25,028 bases of DNA from an uncultured Bacilli bacterium (GCA_944358275.1 CALVQZ010000140.1:1-25028), one strand, 5' to 3'; shown: positions 16,135-23,544, counted from the first letter of the stretch. Notes: generated from the letters alone by a model not told the origin. Program-made: numbers and translations.

Positions 16135-16458
16135 TTATTCTTGCATAAGTCTACCTATTATAGTAAATACTCCATTTATTCCTTTTTTAACATATTTACT
16201 AGTAAAATTTGAAAAAGATGCACTTACATCAGAAAAAGCATTAGAATAATCATTCGTACTGTTACCTGTGTAATCACTTATATCTATATCTTTATTATTC
16301 TTTACATCATTTTCAAATTTTTCTATTTGTTCATTAGTAAGTTCTACCTTTTTATGAAGTTCATATTCATAATAACCACTATTATATAAGATGTATACAG
16401 TGACAAAAATTATAAAAAGTATTATAAAAAAAGTTCTCAGTGCTTTTTCTAAATCCAT
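16135..16458 (-). CDS. Unknown 107-aa single-pass membrane protein
   Basis: Not recognised. One hydrophobic helix (about residues 9-25) is followed by a charged, Asn/Ser/Asp-rich extracytoplasmic part of about 80 residues with an amphipathic C-terminal stretch. Its start codon overlaps the stop of the spoIIP-like gene (TAATG) and has a GGAGGTAAT site, so the two are translated together and end at a shared terminator. That tight coupling suggests a partner for the degenerate SpoIIP, for example in a membrane complex. This is inference. Confidence 0.75.
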   Translation of the reverse strand: MDLEKALRTFFIILFIIFVTVYILYNSGYYEYELHKKVELTNEQIEKFENDVKNNKDIDISDYTGNSTNDYSNAFSDVSASFSNFTSKYVKKGINGVFTIIGRLMQE

Positions 16459-17249
16459 TATATTACCTCCATAAATATATTAGAAAATACTAAAATACTA
16501 TTTAATACTTCTTTCATCGTATTTTTTTTATTTCCAAAATCTATTTTCATAGAACCATTATATGAATTATCAATATATATTTTGCTTATTCCATTATATT
16601 TTTCATTTAATTTTGAATTTAACTTATTCATAAAAGATATATTTTCTAAATTAGCATACAAACTTATAAGAGCATATCTTTTATCTTCTATTTTAATAGT
16701 AGTATTATAATTTGTATCACTCATTCCTAAGTTTATAATATATTCAATAGATGGATAAGTGTTTTTTTTATCGTTTATAAAAATATTTAAACTTTGTTCT
16801 ATACTTAAATTATTATTGTTTGAAAATTGTTCAATATTGTTACTTTCAAATATAGATTCTATCCCTACATTATTTAAGTTTTCACTTAAAAGATAAACTG
16901 CTAAAAAAAGATCGGGTTTTACATTATATTCTTCTTTATACTCTTTATTTATTTCATTATATATGTATACTTTTGGAGAAGTTATATCAATTTTATTATG
17001 CAAATTGAAATTATTATTTTTTACTTCTTTTAATTCTATAATATTTATTGGATTAAAATTTCTATTTATCATTTCTACTAAGTTAATATAAAAATTATCT
17101 CCATAAGTATCACTAAGTAATAATTTTAAATATTCTTCTTTTGTAATATTATTGTTATTATATAAATGCTTTATAGTAAGAGAAGTTATAAAAATCATAA
17201 ATAAAGTTGTAAATAATACACTAAAAAGATACTTTTTACCTAGTTTCAT
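16458..17249 (-). CDS. Degenerate SpoIIP-like protein, catalytic residues lost
   Basis: Membrane-anchored protein of 263 aa (helix at about 9-26). From about residue 88 it follows the SpoIIP amidase/endopeptidase fold: P-K-V-Y-I-Y-N, the Q-S-L-N-I-F-I...Y-P-S-I-E-Y-I-I block, K-I-E-D-K-R-Y-A, L-N-S-K-L-N-E-K-Y-N-G-I-S, and N-T-M-K-E-V-L-N-S. In SpoIIP these positions carry Y-N-T-H-x-x-E, D-L-H-R-D and L-I-E-I-G, which bind zinc and catalyse; here they read Y-N-E-I-N-K-E, N-L-G-M-S-D and K-I-D-F-G, so an active hydrolase is unlikely. It lies after gpr, the order seen in Bacillus and Clostridium. A TTG at 17261 is in frame, but GGTGA fits the ATG at 17249. Identification is by pattern only. Confidence 0.7.
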   Translation of the reverse strand: MKLGKKYLFSVLFTTLFMIFITSLTIKHLYNNNNITKEEYLKLLLSDTYGDNFYINLVEMINRNFNPINIIELKEVKNNNFNLHNKIDITSPKVYIYNEINKEYKEEYNVKPDLFLAVYLLSENLNNVGIESIFESNNIEQFSNNNNLSIEQSLNIFINDKKNTYPSIEYIINLGMSDTNYNTTIKIEDKRYALISLYANLENISFMNKLNSKLNEKYNGISKIYIDNSYNGSMKIDFGNKKNTMKEVLNSILVFSNIFMEVI

Positions 17250-17302
17250 ATTCTTCACCAAGTTTAATTTATCACAATAAATTTATTTTTTTTGTCGATA
17301 TT

Positions 17303-17332
17303 AAAAAAACATATATGTTTTAAAATATATGC
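17303..17332 (-). terminator. Intrinsic terminator after the ATPase remnant
   Basis: On the minus strand CATATAT (17331-17325) pairs with ATATATG (17316-17310) around an eight-base loop, followed by seven Ts. It begins at the stop codon of the DUF4143 remnant and separates it from the spoIIP-like gene. Confidence 0.75.
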
Positions 17333-17608
17333 TTAATCTTTTTTTAATAACCAATCTACTACATTTATTTTTGTTATACCATCATAATCAGCTTCTAAAT
17401 CCATATCTAAAGTTAATAAATATTTTGGATAATGATCTCCTGTTTTTTGTAAAGATTTTAATTCTCTTGCTAATACTTTTTCATCTCTTACTGTTAATGC
17501 TACTTGAAAATATTTTAAACCATCTCTATTTTCAGCAACAAAGTCAACTTCTAAATCATCAACTTTTCTTTTTTATTTTAATTCATCAAGATATTCTCTT
17601 TCTATCAT
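17333..17608 (-). pseudogene. Remnant of a DUF4143-type AAA ATPase gene
   Basis: The ATG at 17608 has an excellent GAGGTG site and opens with M-I-E-R-E-Y-L-D-E-L-K, the start typical of this family. A TAA then interrupts at codon 12. The same frame continues for 79 codons with the C-terminal part of the ATPase: K-V-D-D-L-E-V-D-F-V-A, F-Q-V-A, D-H-Y-P-K-Y-L-L-T-L-D and G-I-T-K-I-N-V-V-D-W-L-L. The Walker motor and DUF4143 centre, about 300 residues, are gone. These ATPases are widespread, horizontally moving and of unclear role. The remnant keeps its start, its end and a terminator, so it decayed mainly by one internal deletion. Confidence 0.85.
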
Positions 17609-17657
17609 AATCTTCACCTCTGTTACAAGTATATATTAAATTTATATTGATGTCAGG

Positions 17658-17706
17658 TTTTGGAAAAATATTTCCAAAAGTATCCTTTTTCGACAAGTTT
17701 TGGAAA
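17658..17706. repeat. Three TTTTGGAAA sites upstream of the ATPase remnant
   Basis: TTTTGGAAA at 17658-17666 and 17698-17706, and its inverse TTTCCAAAA at 17671-17679, all perfect nine-mers in a 49-bp stretch. The first two form a palindrome with a four-base gap. They lie between gpr and the ATPase remnant and look like operator sites for its lost or distant regulator. Confidence 0.5.
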
Positions 17707-17713
17707 TAGTTTT

Positions 17714-18493
17714 TTAAACATCGTATAATGCTTTATTTATGCATATACTTATTAAATCACTCATCTTATCTACAATAAAATCTATTTCTTTAGGTGTAAT
17801 AATCATATCTGGAATATTTTCAATATTATCTACTTCCACACTTTCATTTATTATAGTTTTAATATCACATACAGTAGGAACACCTATTGCTATTACAGGT
17901 ATACCTAGTGTATTTTTATCTAACTTTTCTCTTTTATTTGCAACACCACTTCCTGGATGAATACCTGTATCTGTAAGTTGTATAGTTTTATTTAATCTTT
18001 TTAATGAACCACTTTTTAAAGAATCTATCACAATTAGAAAATCAGGTTTTATTTTATCTATTACTCCTTTTATTATATCTTTAGTTTCAATACCAGTTTC
18101 ACCCATAACACCAGGTTTAATTGCACTTACTACTCTATTTGAATTTAATCCTAGAACTTCTAAATGTCTAGTAACAATTATATTTTCTATTACTAAAGGG
18201 CCTAAAGAATCAGGTGTACTTCTTTCATTACCAAGTCCAACTACTAAAATACTACTATTTATTTTTAATCCATTCTCATCTAGTAATTCTCTTAATAAAG
18301 AAACTACTTCTTTTCTTATAGACTTATTCATAATATCATCAAACTCTATAGTTATGTACTTGCCTATCTCTCCTATATTTTTATCACTTACATCTATTTT
18401 AGTTATAGTAACATTTTTCTTTTTTTCAACATTAGTTACAACTCCATTTTTTTTAATATCAACAGCTTCTATCATTAAATCACTTAAATTCAT
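17714..18493 (-). CDS. gpr: Germination protease GPR (spore protease), short form
   Basis: Aspartic-type endoprotease that degrades small acid-soluble spore proteins at germination. The 259-aa product shows the family core: T-D-L-like start with E-A-V-D-I, V-V-G-L-G-N near 85, T-P-D-S-L-G-P near 95, V-T-R-H-L near 108, K-P-G-V-M-G-E-T-G near 131, V-I-D-S-L-K-S-G-S near 160, T-G-I-H-P-G-S-G near 181 and I-G-V-P-T-V near 206. The conserved aspartates of D-S-L-G-P and I-D-S-L are kept. It is shorter than Bacillus GPR (about 370 aa), lacking C-terminal extension. A TTG at 18520 has no ribosome site; GGGTGA precedes the ATG at 18493. It implies a spore-forming organism or recent loss of that trait. 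Confidence 0.88.
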   Translation of the reverse strand: MNLSDLMIEAVDIKKNGVVTNVEKKKNVTITKIDVSDKNIGEIGKYITIEFDDIMNKSIRKEVVSLLRELLDENGLKINSSILVVGLGNERSTPDSLGPLVIENIIVTRHLEVLGLNSNRVVSAIKPGVMGETGIETKDIIKGVIDKIKPDFLIVIDSLKSGSLKRLNKTIQLTDTGIHPGSGVANKREKLDKNTLGIPVIAIGVPTVCDIKTIINESVEVDNIENIPDMIITPKEIDFIVDKMSDLISICINKALYDV

Positions 18494-18524
18494 ATAATCA
18501 CCCAATATTATTATTAACAAATAT

Positions 18525-18554
18525 AAAAAAAATAGACAATTTCTTATCTATTTT
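18525..18554 (-). terminator. Intrinsic terminator after the zinc-ribbon gene
   Basis: On the minus strand AAAATAGA (18554-18547) pairs with TCTATTTT (18536-18529) around a ten-base loop and is followed by Ts. The stem starts inside the last codons of the zinc-ribbon gene, so it ends the ruvAB-queA-tgt unit. Confidence 0.7.
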
Positions 18555-18768
18555 CAACACTATTATTTAAATATGGTTCTATTTCTTTATCAGTATTTAA
18601 ATTTATTATAAGATAACAGCATATAATTGTTGCAATTATTATTCCTATAAATATTCCTATAAGCCCAAAAAGACTTATTCCTTTTTCTTTTTCTTTTAAC
18701 TTTTTACCACAATTTACACAATAGTCTTTTATATCGATCATTTCTTGACCACAATATTTACATTTCAT
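18544..18768 (-). CDS. Zinc-ribbon single-pass membrane protein
   Basis: Small protein of 74 aa. Residues 1-21 form a zinc ribbon (C-K-Y-C-G and C-V-N-C-G), followed by a basic linker, a membrane helix (about 33-55) and a short polar tail. Such proteins are common in Firmicutes and mostly uncharacterised. It starts four bases after the tgt stop and ends at a terminator, so it is the last gene of the tgt transcript. Confidence 0.8.
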   Translation of the reverse strand: MKCKYCGQEMIDIKDYCVNCGKKLKEKEKGISLFGLIGIFIGIIIATIICCYLIINLNTDKEIEPYLNNSVENR

Positions 18769-18772
18769 AATT

Positions 18773-19876
18773 TCACTTCCTATATTTACTTATAAAGTCT
18801 TCTTTATATTCTAAAAGTGTATTATTTTCTATATGACTTCTTATTTCTTCTGTCAATTTAATTAAAAATCTAATATTATGAATAGAAAGAAGAGTTCCTG
18901 CTAACATTTCATTACACATAAGTAAATGTCTTATATATGCTTTTGAATAGTGTTTACAAGTATAACAATCGCAATCTTCTTCTAAATGAGTATAATCTTC
19001 TTTGAATTTTGCATTTTTTAAATTTATTTTACCATATCTAGTAAATGCATTACCGTGTCTTGCTATTCTAGTAGGAAGTACACAGTCAAACATATCGATA
19101 CCTCTTATAACACCTTCTATAATGTCTATAGGATCCCCTACCCCCATTAAATATCTTGGTTTATCGTAAGGTAGATGTTTTGTTGAATCACTAATCATTT
19201 TATACATTACATCTTTAGGTTCACCAACAGAAGTTCCGCCTATCGTATATCCTGGAAAATCTAATTTAATTAGTTCTTTAGCGCTATACTCCCTTAAGTC
19301 TTCATATTCTCCACCTTGAACTACACCAAATAATAACTGATCTGTTTTATGAACATCTTTTCCTCTTTTAGCCCATCTTAATGTTCTTTCAACACTATTT
19401 TTCATATATTCATATGTTGCTGGATAATAAGGGCATTCATCAAAACTTATAATAATATCAGCACCTAATTTTTCTTGAATTTCTATAGATTTTTCAGGGG
19501 ACAAAAATAACTTCTTACCGTCTATCGTGCTTTTAAAATAAACACCTTCTTCTTTTATATCTTTAGGTTTAGCAAGAGAAAAAACTTGAAAACCTCCACT
19601 ATCTGTAAGTATAGGTCCATCATAATTCATAAACTTATGAAGTCCCCCTGCATTATATACTATATCCTCTCCCGGTCTTTCCCATAAATGATATGTATTT
19701 GCAAGTATAATAGCACTACCACATTCTTTAACCATTTCAGGAGTCATACCTTTTACAGTCGCTTGTGTTCCAACCGGCATAAACATTGGTGTTTTATATT
19801 CTTTACCATATACTTTTATAATTCCACATCTAGCATCAGTTTTTTCATCTTTTTTTGTTACTTCAAATATTTTCAT
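18773..19876 (-). CDS. tgt: Queuine/preQ1 tRNA-guanine transglycosylase Tgt
   Basis: Exchanges guanine-34 of GUN-anticodon tRNAs for preQ1 on the way to queuosine. The 367-aa protein has the substrate-binding D-S-G-G-F-Q-V-F-S, the G-I-D-M-F-D-C-V-L-P-T-R block with the nucleophilic Asp, and the zinc site C-x-C-x2-C followed by His (C-D-C-Y-T-C-K-H...H). Length is standard. It sits two bases after queA, the enzyme for the next step, in the usual ruv-queA-tgt order. Confidence 0.97.
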   Translation of the reverse strand: MKIFEVTKKDEKTDARCGIIKVYGKEYKTPMFMPVGTQATVKGMTPEMVKECGSAIILANTYHLWERPGEDIVYNAGGLHKFMNYDGPILTDSGGFQVFSLAKPKDIKEEGVYFKSTIDGKKLFLSPEKSIEIQEKLGADIIISFDECPYYPATYEYMKNSVERTLRWAKRGKDVHKTDQLLFGVVQGGEYEDLREYSAKELIKLDFPGYTIGGTSVGEPKDVMYKMISDSTKHLPYDKPRYLMGVGDPIDIIEGVIRGIDMFDCVLPTRIARHGNAFTRYGKINLKNAKFKEDYTHLEEDCDCYTCKHYSKAYIRHLLMCNEMLAGTLLSIHNIRFLIKLTEEIRSHIENNTLLEYKEDFISKYRK

Positions 19877-19878
19877 AT

Positions 19879-20904
19879 CTACTCCTTTATAAACATCGCA
19901 TCTCCAAATGAGAAGAATCTATATTTATTATCTACTGCAATTTTATATGCATTCATTATATTTTCTTTTCCTGCAAGTGCACTAACTAACATTATTAAAG
20001 TTGATTTAGGCAAGTGAAAATTAGTTATAAGCCCATTTATAGCTTTGAATTTATATCCCGGATAAATAAATATATCAGTAAATCCAGAACATTCTTTAAA
20101 TTTTCCATACTTTGTACATATTGTTTCTAATGTTCTTGTTGTTGTAGTACCTACACTTATTATTTTTCTTCCGTTTTCTTTAGCAAGATTAAGTATTTTT
20201 GCTACATCTTCATTCATCTTATAGTATTCACTATGCATCTTGTGATTAGTTACATCTTCTACATTGACAGGTCTAAATGTACCAAGACCTACATGAAGTG
20301 TGATAGGTACAACTACTACTCCTTTACTTTTAATTTTAGATAATAATTCTTCAGTAAAATGAAGTCCTGCAGTTGGTGCAGCTGCACTTCCAATGTTTTT
20401 AGCATACACAGTTTGGTATCTACTTTTATCTTCTAATTTTTCATGTATATAAGGTGGAAGAGGCATTTGCCCTAACTCATCTAATATTTCCATAAGTATT
20501 CCATCATATATAAATTTAAAGTGCCTTATTCCTTCATCAAATACTTTAATACATTCACATTTTAATTTATCACTAAATTTTACTATAGTACCTACACTTA
20601 TTCTTTTTGCAGGTTTACATAGGCATTCCCAAACATCCCCATCAATATTTTTAAGCATCAATAATTCTATAACCGCATTAGTCTCTTCTTTAATTCCAAT
20701 TATTCTTGCAGGAATAACCTTTGAATCATTTATAACTAAAACATCTCCACTATCTAAATAATCGACAATATCATAAAAATGTTTGTGAAAAACTTCTCCT
20801 GTATTCTTATTAAGAACCATAAGTCTAGAAGTATCTCTTTTTTCAATTGGTACTTGTGCGATTAGTTCTTCTGGTAAATAATAATCAAAATCGCTTGTTT
20901 TCAT
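19879..20904 (-). CDS. queA: S-adenosylmethionine:tRNA ribosyltransferase-isomerase QueA
   Basis: Transfers and isomerises the ribosyl group of SAM onto preQ1-tRNA to form epoxyqueuosine. The 341-aa product carries the N-terminal F-D-Y-x-L-P-E-E-L-I-A-Q, R-D-x-S-R-L, N-x-S-K-V-I-P-A-R, the Y-Q-T-V-Y-A block, A-A-P-T-A-G-L-H-F and L-H-V-G-L-G-T-F-R-P-V. A GTG at 20913 lies in frame, but it is part of the AGGTGG ribosome site for the ATG at 20904, which also gives the normal family length. Confidence 0.97.
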   Translation of the reverse strand: MKTSDFDYYLPEELIAQVPIEKRDTSRLMVLNKNTGEVFHKHFYDIVDYLDSGDVLVINDSKVIPARIIGIKEETNAVIELLMLKNIDGDVWECLCKPAKRISVGTIVKFSDKLKCECIKVFDEGIRHFKFIYDGILMEILDELGQMPLPPYIHEKLEDKSRYQTVYAKNIGSAAAPTAGLHFTEELLSKIKSKGVVVVPITLHVGLGTFRPVNVEDVTNHKMHSEYYKMNEDVAKILNLAKENGRKIISVGTTTTRTLETICTKYGKFKECSGFTDIFIYPGYKFKAINGLITNFHLPKSTLIMLVSALAGKENIMNAYKIAVDNKYRFFSFGDAMFIKE

Positions 20905-20922
20905 AATAACCACCTAAATGGT

Positions 20923-20928
20923 ATTATA
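20923..20928 (-). promoter_or_regulatory. Possible -10 box before queA
   Basis: TATAAT on the minus strand lies about 20 bases before the queA start, in the 123-bp gap after ruvB. The -35 region is only T-rich. queA-tgt may thus have its own promoter besides readthrough from ruvB. The gap holds nothing else I can recognise. Confidence 0.35.
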
Positions 20929-21027
20929 TACTATTTTTTATAATAAAAAAAGAACAAAGAAACTTTATTTGCCCCAAAATATTGTTTTATTTTTTTAAAT
21001 ACAAGAATCCCATTTTCAAATCAATTC

Positions 21028-22032
21028 TTACAACAATTCCTCTTGATGATCGATTTTCAAATGATCGTATGCTTCTTTTGTAACAACTCTTCCTCTACTT
21101 GTCCTTTTTAAAAATCCCATTTGAAGTAAGTATGGTTCATAAACATCTTCAATAGTAGATACTTCTTCTCCTATAGATGCGCTTAATGCTTCTACTCCAA
21201 CAGGTCCTCCATTAAACTTATATATTATTGCCTCTAATAAAGAAATATCTACTTGATCAAGTCCCATATCATCTACACCCAACCTAGATAATGCTAGTTT
21301 AGTAATTTCTAAATCTATGCTTCCATTACCCATAACTAAAGCAAAGTCTCTAGTTCTTTTTAATAATCTATTAGCAATTCTAGGTGTTCCTCTACTTCTT
21401 CTTGCAAGTTCTAAAGATGCATCATCATCTATTGTCGCACCTAATACTCTACCTGTTCTTTTTACAATTTCTTTTAGCTCATCTATCGTATAATAATTCA
21501 ACTTAGAAATTATTCCAAACCTATCTCTAAGTGGAGAAGTTAGATCACCAGCTCTAGTTGTCGCACCTACTAATGTAAATGGAGGCAAATCTATTTTAAT
21601 ATTTCTGCTATTTCCTTCACTTCCTATAATAATATCTAAAGTAAAGTCTTCCATTGCTGAATACAATATTTCTTCTATATATCTAGGCATCCTATGTATT
21701 TCATCAATAAAAAGCACATCACCTTTTTCTAATGAAGATAATATTGCTGCTAAATCACCACTTTTTTCTATAGAAGGCCCACTTGCAGTCTTTATATTTT
21801 TACCAAGTTCATTTGCAATAATAAATGCAAGAGTAGTTTTCCCTAAGCCTGGAGGCCCATACAGCAACACATGATCTAGTGTCTCATCTCTCATTTTAGC
21901 AGCTTCTATAAATATTTTTAAATTCTCTTTGACTTCACTTTGACCTATATATTCATCGATAGAATCTGGTCTTATAGAAGATTCAAAAGAATCTTCTTCT
22001 AATTCTCTTTGACTAAAAACACTTTCTTCCAT
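21028..22032 (-). CDS. ruvB: Holliday junction branch migration ATPase RuvB
   Basis: Hexameric AAA+ motor of the RuvABC complex (334 aa). Order: N-terminal R-P-x-x-x-x-E-Y-I-G-Q, Walker A G-P-P-G-L-G-K-T near 60, Walker B I-D-E-I-H-R near 108, sensor 1 G-A-T-T-R-A-G near 155, R-D-R-F-G-I with the arginine finger near 169, then the C-terminal winged helix with S-R-G-R-V near 315. It follows ruvA by eight bases. An SOS promoter lies one gene upstream. Confidence 0.97.
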   Translation of the reverse strand: MEESVFSQRELEEDSFESSIRPDSIDEYIGQSEVKENLKIFIEAAKMRDETLDHVLLYGPPGLGKTTLAFIIANELGKNIKTASGPSIEKSGDLAAILSSLEKGDVLFIDEIHRMPRYIEEILYSAMEDFTLDIIIGSEGNSRNIKIDLPPFTLVGATTRAGDLTSPLRDRFGIISKLNYYTIDELKEIVKRTGRVLGATIDDDASLELARRSRGTPRIANRLLKRTRDFALVMGNGSIDLEITKLALSRLGVDDMGLDQVDISLLEAIIYKFNGGPVGVEALSASIGEEVSTIEDVYEPYLLQMGFLKRTSRGRVVTKEAYDHLKIDHQEELL

Positions 22033-22040
22033 GATTCCTC

Positions 22041-22592
22041 CTACTTAAGCAATAGTTTCAACGCTTCTTTTATCATATTTTCTACACTATCATTCTTAAT
22101 TTTAGGTAACACCTTATGAATATCAGTAGATTTATATCCAAGCGCAGTAAGTGCAAGAACAACTTCATCATTATTACTAACATCTTCTTCTTCCTTATCT
22201 GTATGCACTTTCCCTTTTAAATCTAATATGATTTGTCTTGCAACTTTATCTCCAATTTTTGGAAACTTCTTTAAATAAAGTATATTTTCTCTATTTATTG
22301 CATCTACAATACCAAAGATAGAACCAGTAGCAAGCATAGGTAACGCCATTTTAGGACCAAGTCCCTTTACATCTATAAGTTTTAAAAATAAGTCTCTTTC
22401 ATCTATACTACTAAATCCATATAAAGAATGTTCATCTTCCCTAATATGTTCATAAATATAAGTCTTATAAGATTCATTTTCCTTATAAAGATAAGGATTA
22501 GGTACAAACACCTTATATCCTATATTGTTATTCTCTATTACTATATAACCAGGCATAATCTCTGTAATAATTCCTTTAATATAAGAAAACAT
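22041..22592 (-). CDS. ruvA: Holliday junction DNA-binding protein RuvA
   Basis: Tetrameric junction-binding subunit that loads RuvB (183 aa). It has the N-terminal OB fold (about 1-62, with R-E-D-E-H-S-L-Y-G-F), the helix-hairpin-helix part (about 63-140: V-K-G-L-G-P-K-M-A and K-F-P-K-I-G-D-K-V-A), and a C-terminal RuvB-binding domain after an acidic linker (A-L-T-A-L-G-Y-K). The start has an AGGAGTG site. An extended -10 (TGA-TATAAT, 22618-22613) lies about 20 bases upstream. Confidence 0.95.
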   Translation of the reverse strand: MFSYIKGIITEIMPGYIVIENNNIGYKVFVPNPYLYKENESYKTYIYEHIREDEHSLYGFSSIDERDLFLKLIDVKGLGPKMALPMLATGSIFGIVDAINRENILYLKKFPKIGDKVARQIILDLKGKVHTDKEEEDVSNNDEVVLALTALGYKSTDIHKVLPKIKNDSVENMIKEALKLLLK

Positions 22593-22612
22593 ATTATCAC
22601 TCCTATAAAAAG

Positions 22613-22618
22613 ATTATA
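22613..22618 (-). promoter_or_regulatory. Extended -10 element before ruvA
   Basis: TATAAT preceded by TGA on the minus strand, with no good -35. It would give basal ruvAB expression in addition to possible readthrough from the LexA-controlled promoter upstream, since no terminator lies between. Confidence 0.45.
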
Positions 22619-22652
22619 TCACGTAAATAAATAAACATAAAGAATTAACACA

Positions 22653-22802
22653 CTAATTTACTCTTGTATCTAGTACATAAGGATTCTTTTCGTACATCAT
22701 CTTATCATTTTCTCTTTCTACTTTCATAACCCAAAATGTCATAACTAATGACACACAAATATAAAACATTACAAGTCCTTTATTATTTTTTAATACATTC
22801 AT
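22653..22802 (-). CDS. 49-aa single-pass membrane protein under LexA control (candidate SOS division inhibitor)
   Basis: Tiny bitopic protein: seven polar residues, one membrane helix (about 9-27), then a charged tail ending D-T-R-V-N. An in-frame ATG at 22844 lies inside the LexA site and promoter, so it cannot be the start; GAGGAGG seven bases before the ATG at 22802 is an excellent site. Its promoter is TTGACA-17-TATTAT, and a LexA-like palindrome fills the spacer. It is divergent from lexA, the position of yneA in Bacillus and sosA in Staphylococcus, which encode small SOS-induced membrane inhibitors of division. I see no LysM domain and no clear sequence match to either, so the role is inferred from position, topology and control. 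Confidence 0.82.
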   Translation of the reverse strand: MNVLKNNKGLVMFYICVSLVMTFWVMKVERENDKMMYEKNPYVLDTRVN

Positions 22803-22828
22803 ATATATACCTCCTCGATTACACTCAC

Positions 22829-22857
22829 ATAATAACACGAACATTTATTCGTGTCAA
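22829..22857 (-). promoter_or_regulatory. Consensus promoter of the 49-aa SOS gene
   Basis: On the minus strand TTGACA (22857-22852), a 17-bp spacer and TATTAT (22834-22829). It is among the strongest promoters in the window. The LexA-like palindrome occupies the whole spacer, so a bound repressor would exclude RNA polymerase. Confidence 0.88.
22835..22854. promoter_or_regulatory. LexA-like operator 2 (20-bp palindrome)
   Basis: ACACGAA and TTCGTGT form perfect seven-base arms around CATTTA. The core CGAAC-ATTT-ATTCG differs from the Bacillus SOS box CGAAC-N4-GTTCG at one position of the right half. It overlaps the promoter of the 49-aa gene. Confidence 0.8.
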
Positions 22858-22866
22858 TGCTTTTTT

Positions 22867-22880
22867 CGAACAATTGTTTG
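22867..22880. promoter_or_regulatory. LexA operator 1 (SOS box)
   Basis: CGAACAATTGTTTG matches the Bacillus-type SOS box CGAAC-N4-GTTYG exactly. It overlaps the -35 of the lexA promoter, so lexA is expected to repress itself. Confidence 0.92.
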
Positions 22881-22906
22881 ACTTTTTGTAAAATCTGTGA
22901 TATATT
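22878..22906 (+). promoter_or_regulatory. lexA promoter
   Basis: TTGACT (22878-22883) and TATATT (22901-22906) with a 17-bp spacer; a TGGAGGT ribosome site and the ATG at 22924 follow. The -35 shares bases with LexA operator 1. Confidence 0.85.
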
Positions 22907-22923
22907 TATTTTGGAGGTAAGTT

Positions 22924-23541
22924 ATGGATAATTTAACTAAAAGACAAACTGATGTATTAACTTTTATAAAAACATTTATTGCAGCACATGGATACCCACC
23001 TACAGTAAGAGAAATATGTGATTCGCTTGGACTATCATCTCCTGCTACTGCTCATTCGCATCTTGCTCAACTAGAATCTAAAAAATATATAAAGAAAAAT
23101 AGTAGTAAAAATAGAGCTATTGAACTATTAGTAGATAATGAGTTTTTAGAAAAAAACGATGATGTAGTACAAGTTCCATTACTTGGAAAAATTACAGCAG
23201 GTAATCCAATAGAAGCAATAGAAAGACCCGATGAATACTTTCATTTACCCACATATTTAATACCAAAACAAAAAGAAGTATTCACATTAAAAGTTAGTGG
23301 AGAAAGCATGATAAATGCTGGTATATTCGACGAAGATATAGTAATTGTAGAAAGAACAAATACTGCAAGAAATGGGGAAATAGTTGTTGCTATGACAGAT
23401 GAAAATGAAGTTACTTTAAAGACATTTTACAAAGAAAAGAATTATTTTAGATTACAACCTGAAAATGATACTATGGAACCATTTATATTCGATAATATCA
23501 CTATCTTAGGTAAAGCAATAGGACTATATAGAAAACTATAA
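22924..23541 (+). CDS. lexA: SOS repressor LexA
   Basis: Repressor of the DNA damage response that cleaves itself when RecA filaments form (205 aa). The N-terminal winged helix (1-70) has the typical L-T-x-R-Q start and the V-R-E-I-C-D-S-L-G-L-S-S-P-A-T recognition region. The cleavage site is A92-G93 (I-T-A-G-N-P). The catalytic dyad is S128 (S-G-E-S-M) and K166 (V-T-L-K-T), almost the same positions as in Bacillus. It is the only plus-strand gene I accept. It is flanked by two operators upstream and an intrinsic terminator downstream. Confidence 0.98.
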   Translation: MDNLTKRQTDVLTFIKTFIAAHGYPPTVREICDSLGLSSPATAHSHLAQLESKKYIKKNSSKNRAIELLVDNEFLEKNDDVVQVPLLGKITAGNPIEAIERPDEYFHLPTYLIPKQKEVFTLKVSGESMINAGIFDEDIVIVERTNTARNGEIVVAMTDENEVTLKTFYKEKNYFRLQPENDTMEPFIFDNITILGKAIGLYRKL

Positions 23542-23544
23542 AAT

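Noticed and set aside
17329..17610. Plus-strand 93-codon leucine-rich ORF
   Set aside because: It is the antisense shadow of the DUF4143 ATPase remnant, with low-complexity Leu/Ile content and no ribosome site.
22803..22844. Upstream extension of the 49-aa gene to the ATG at 22844
   Set aside because: It would place the coding start inside the LexA operator and promoter; the ATG at 22802 has an ideal ribosome site.
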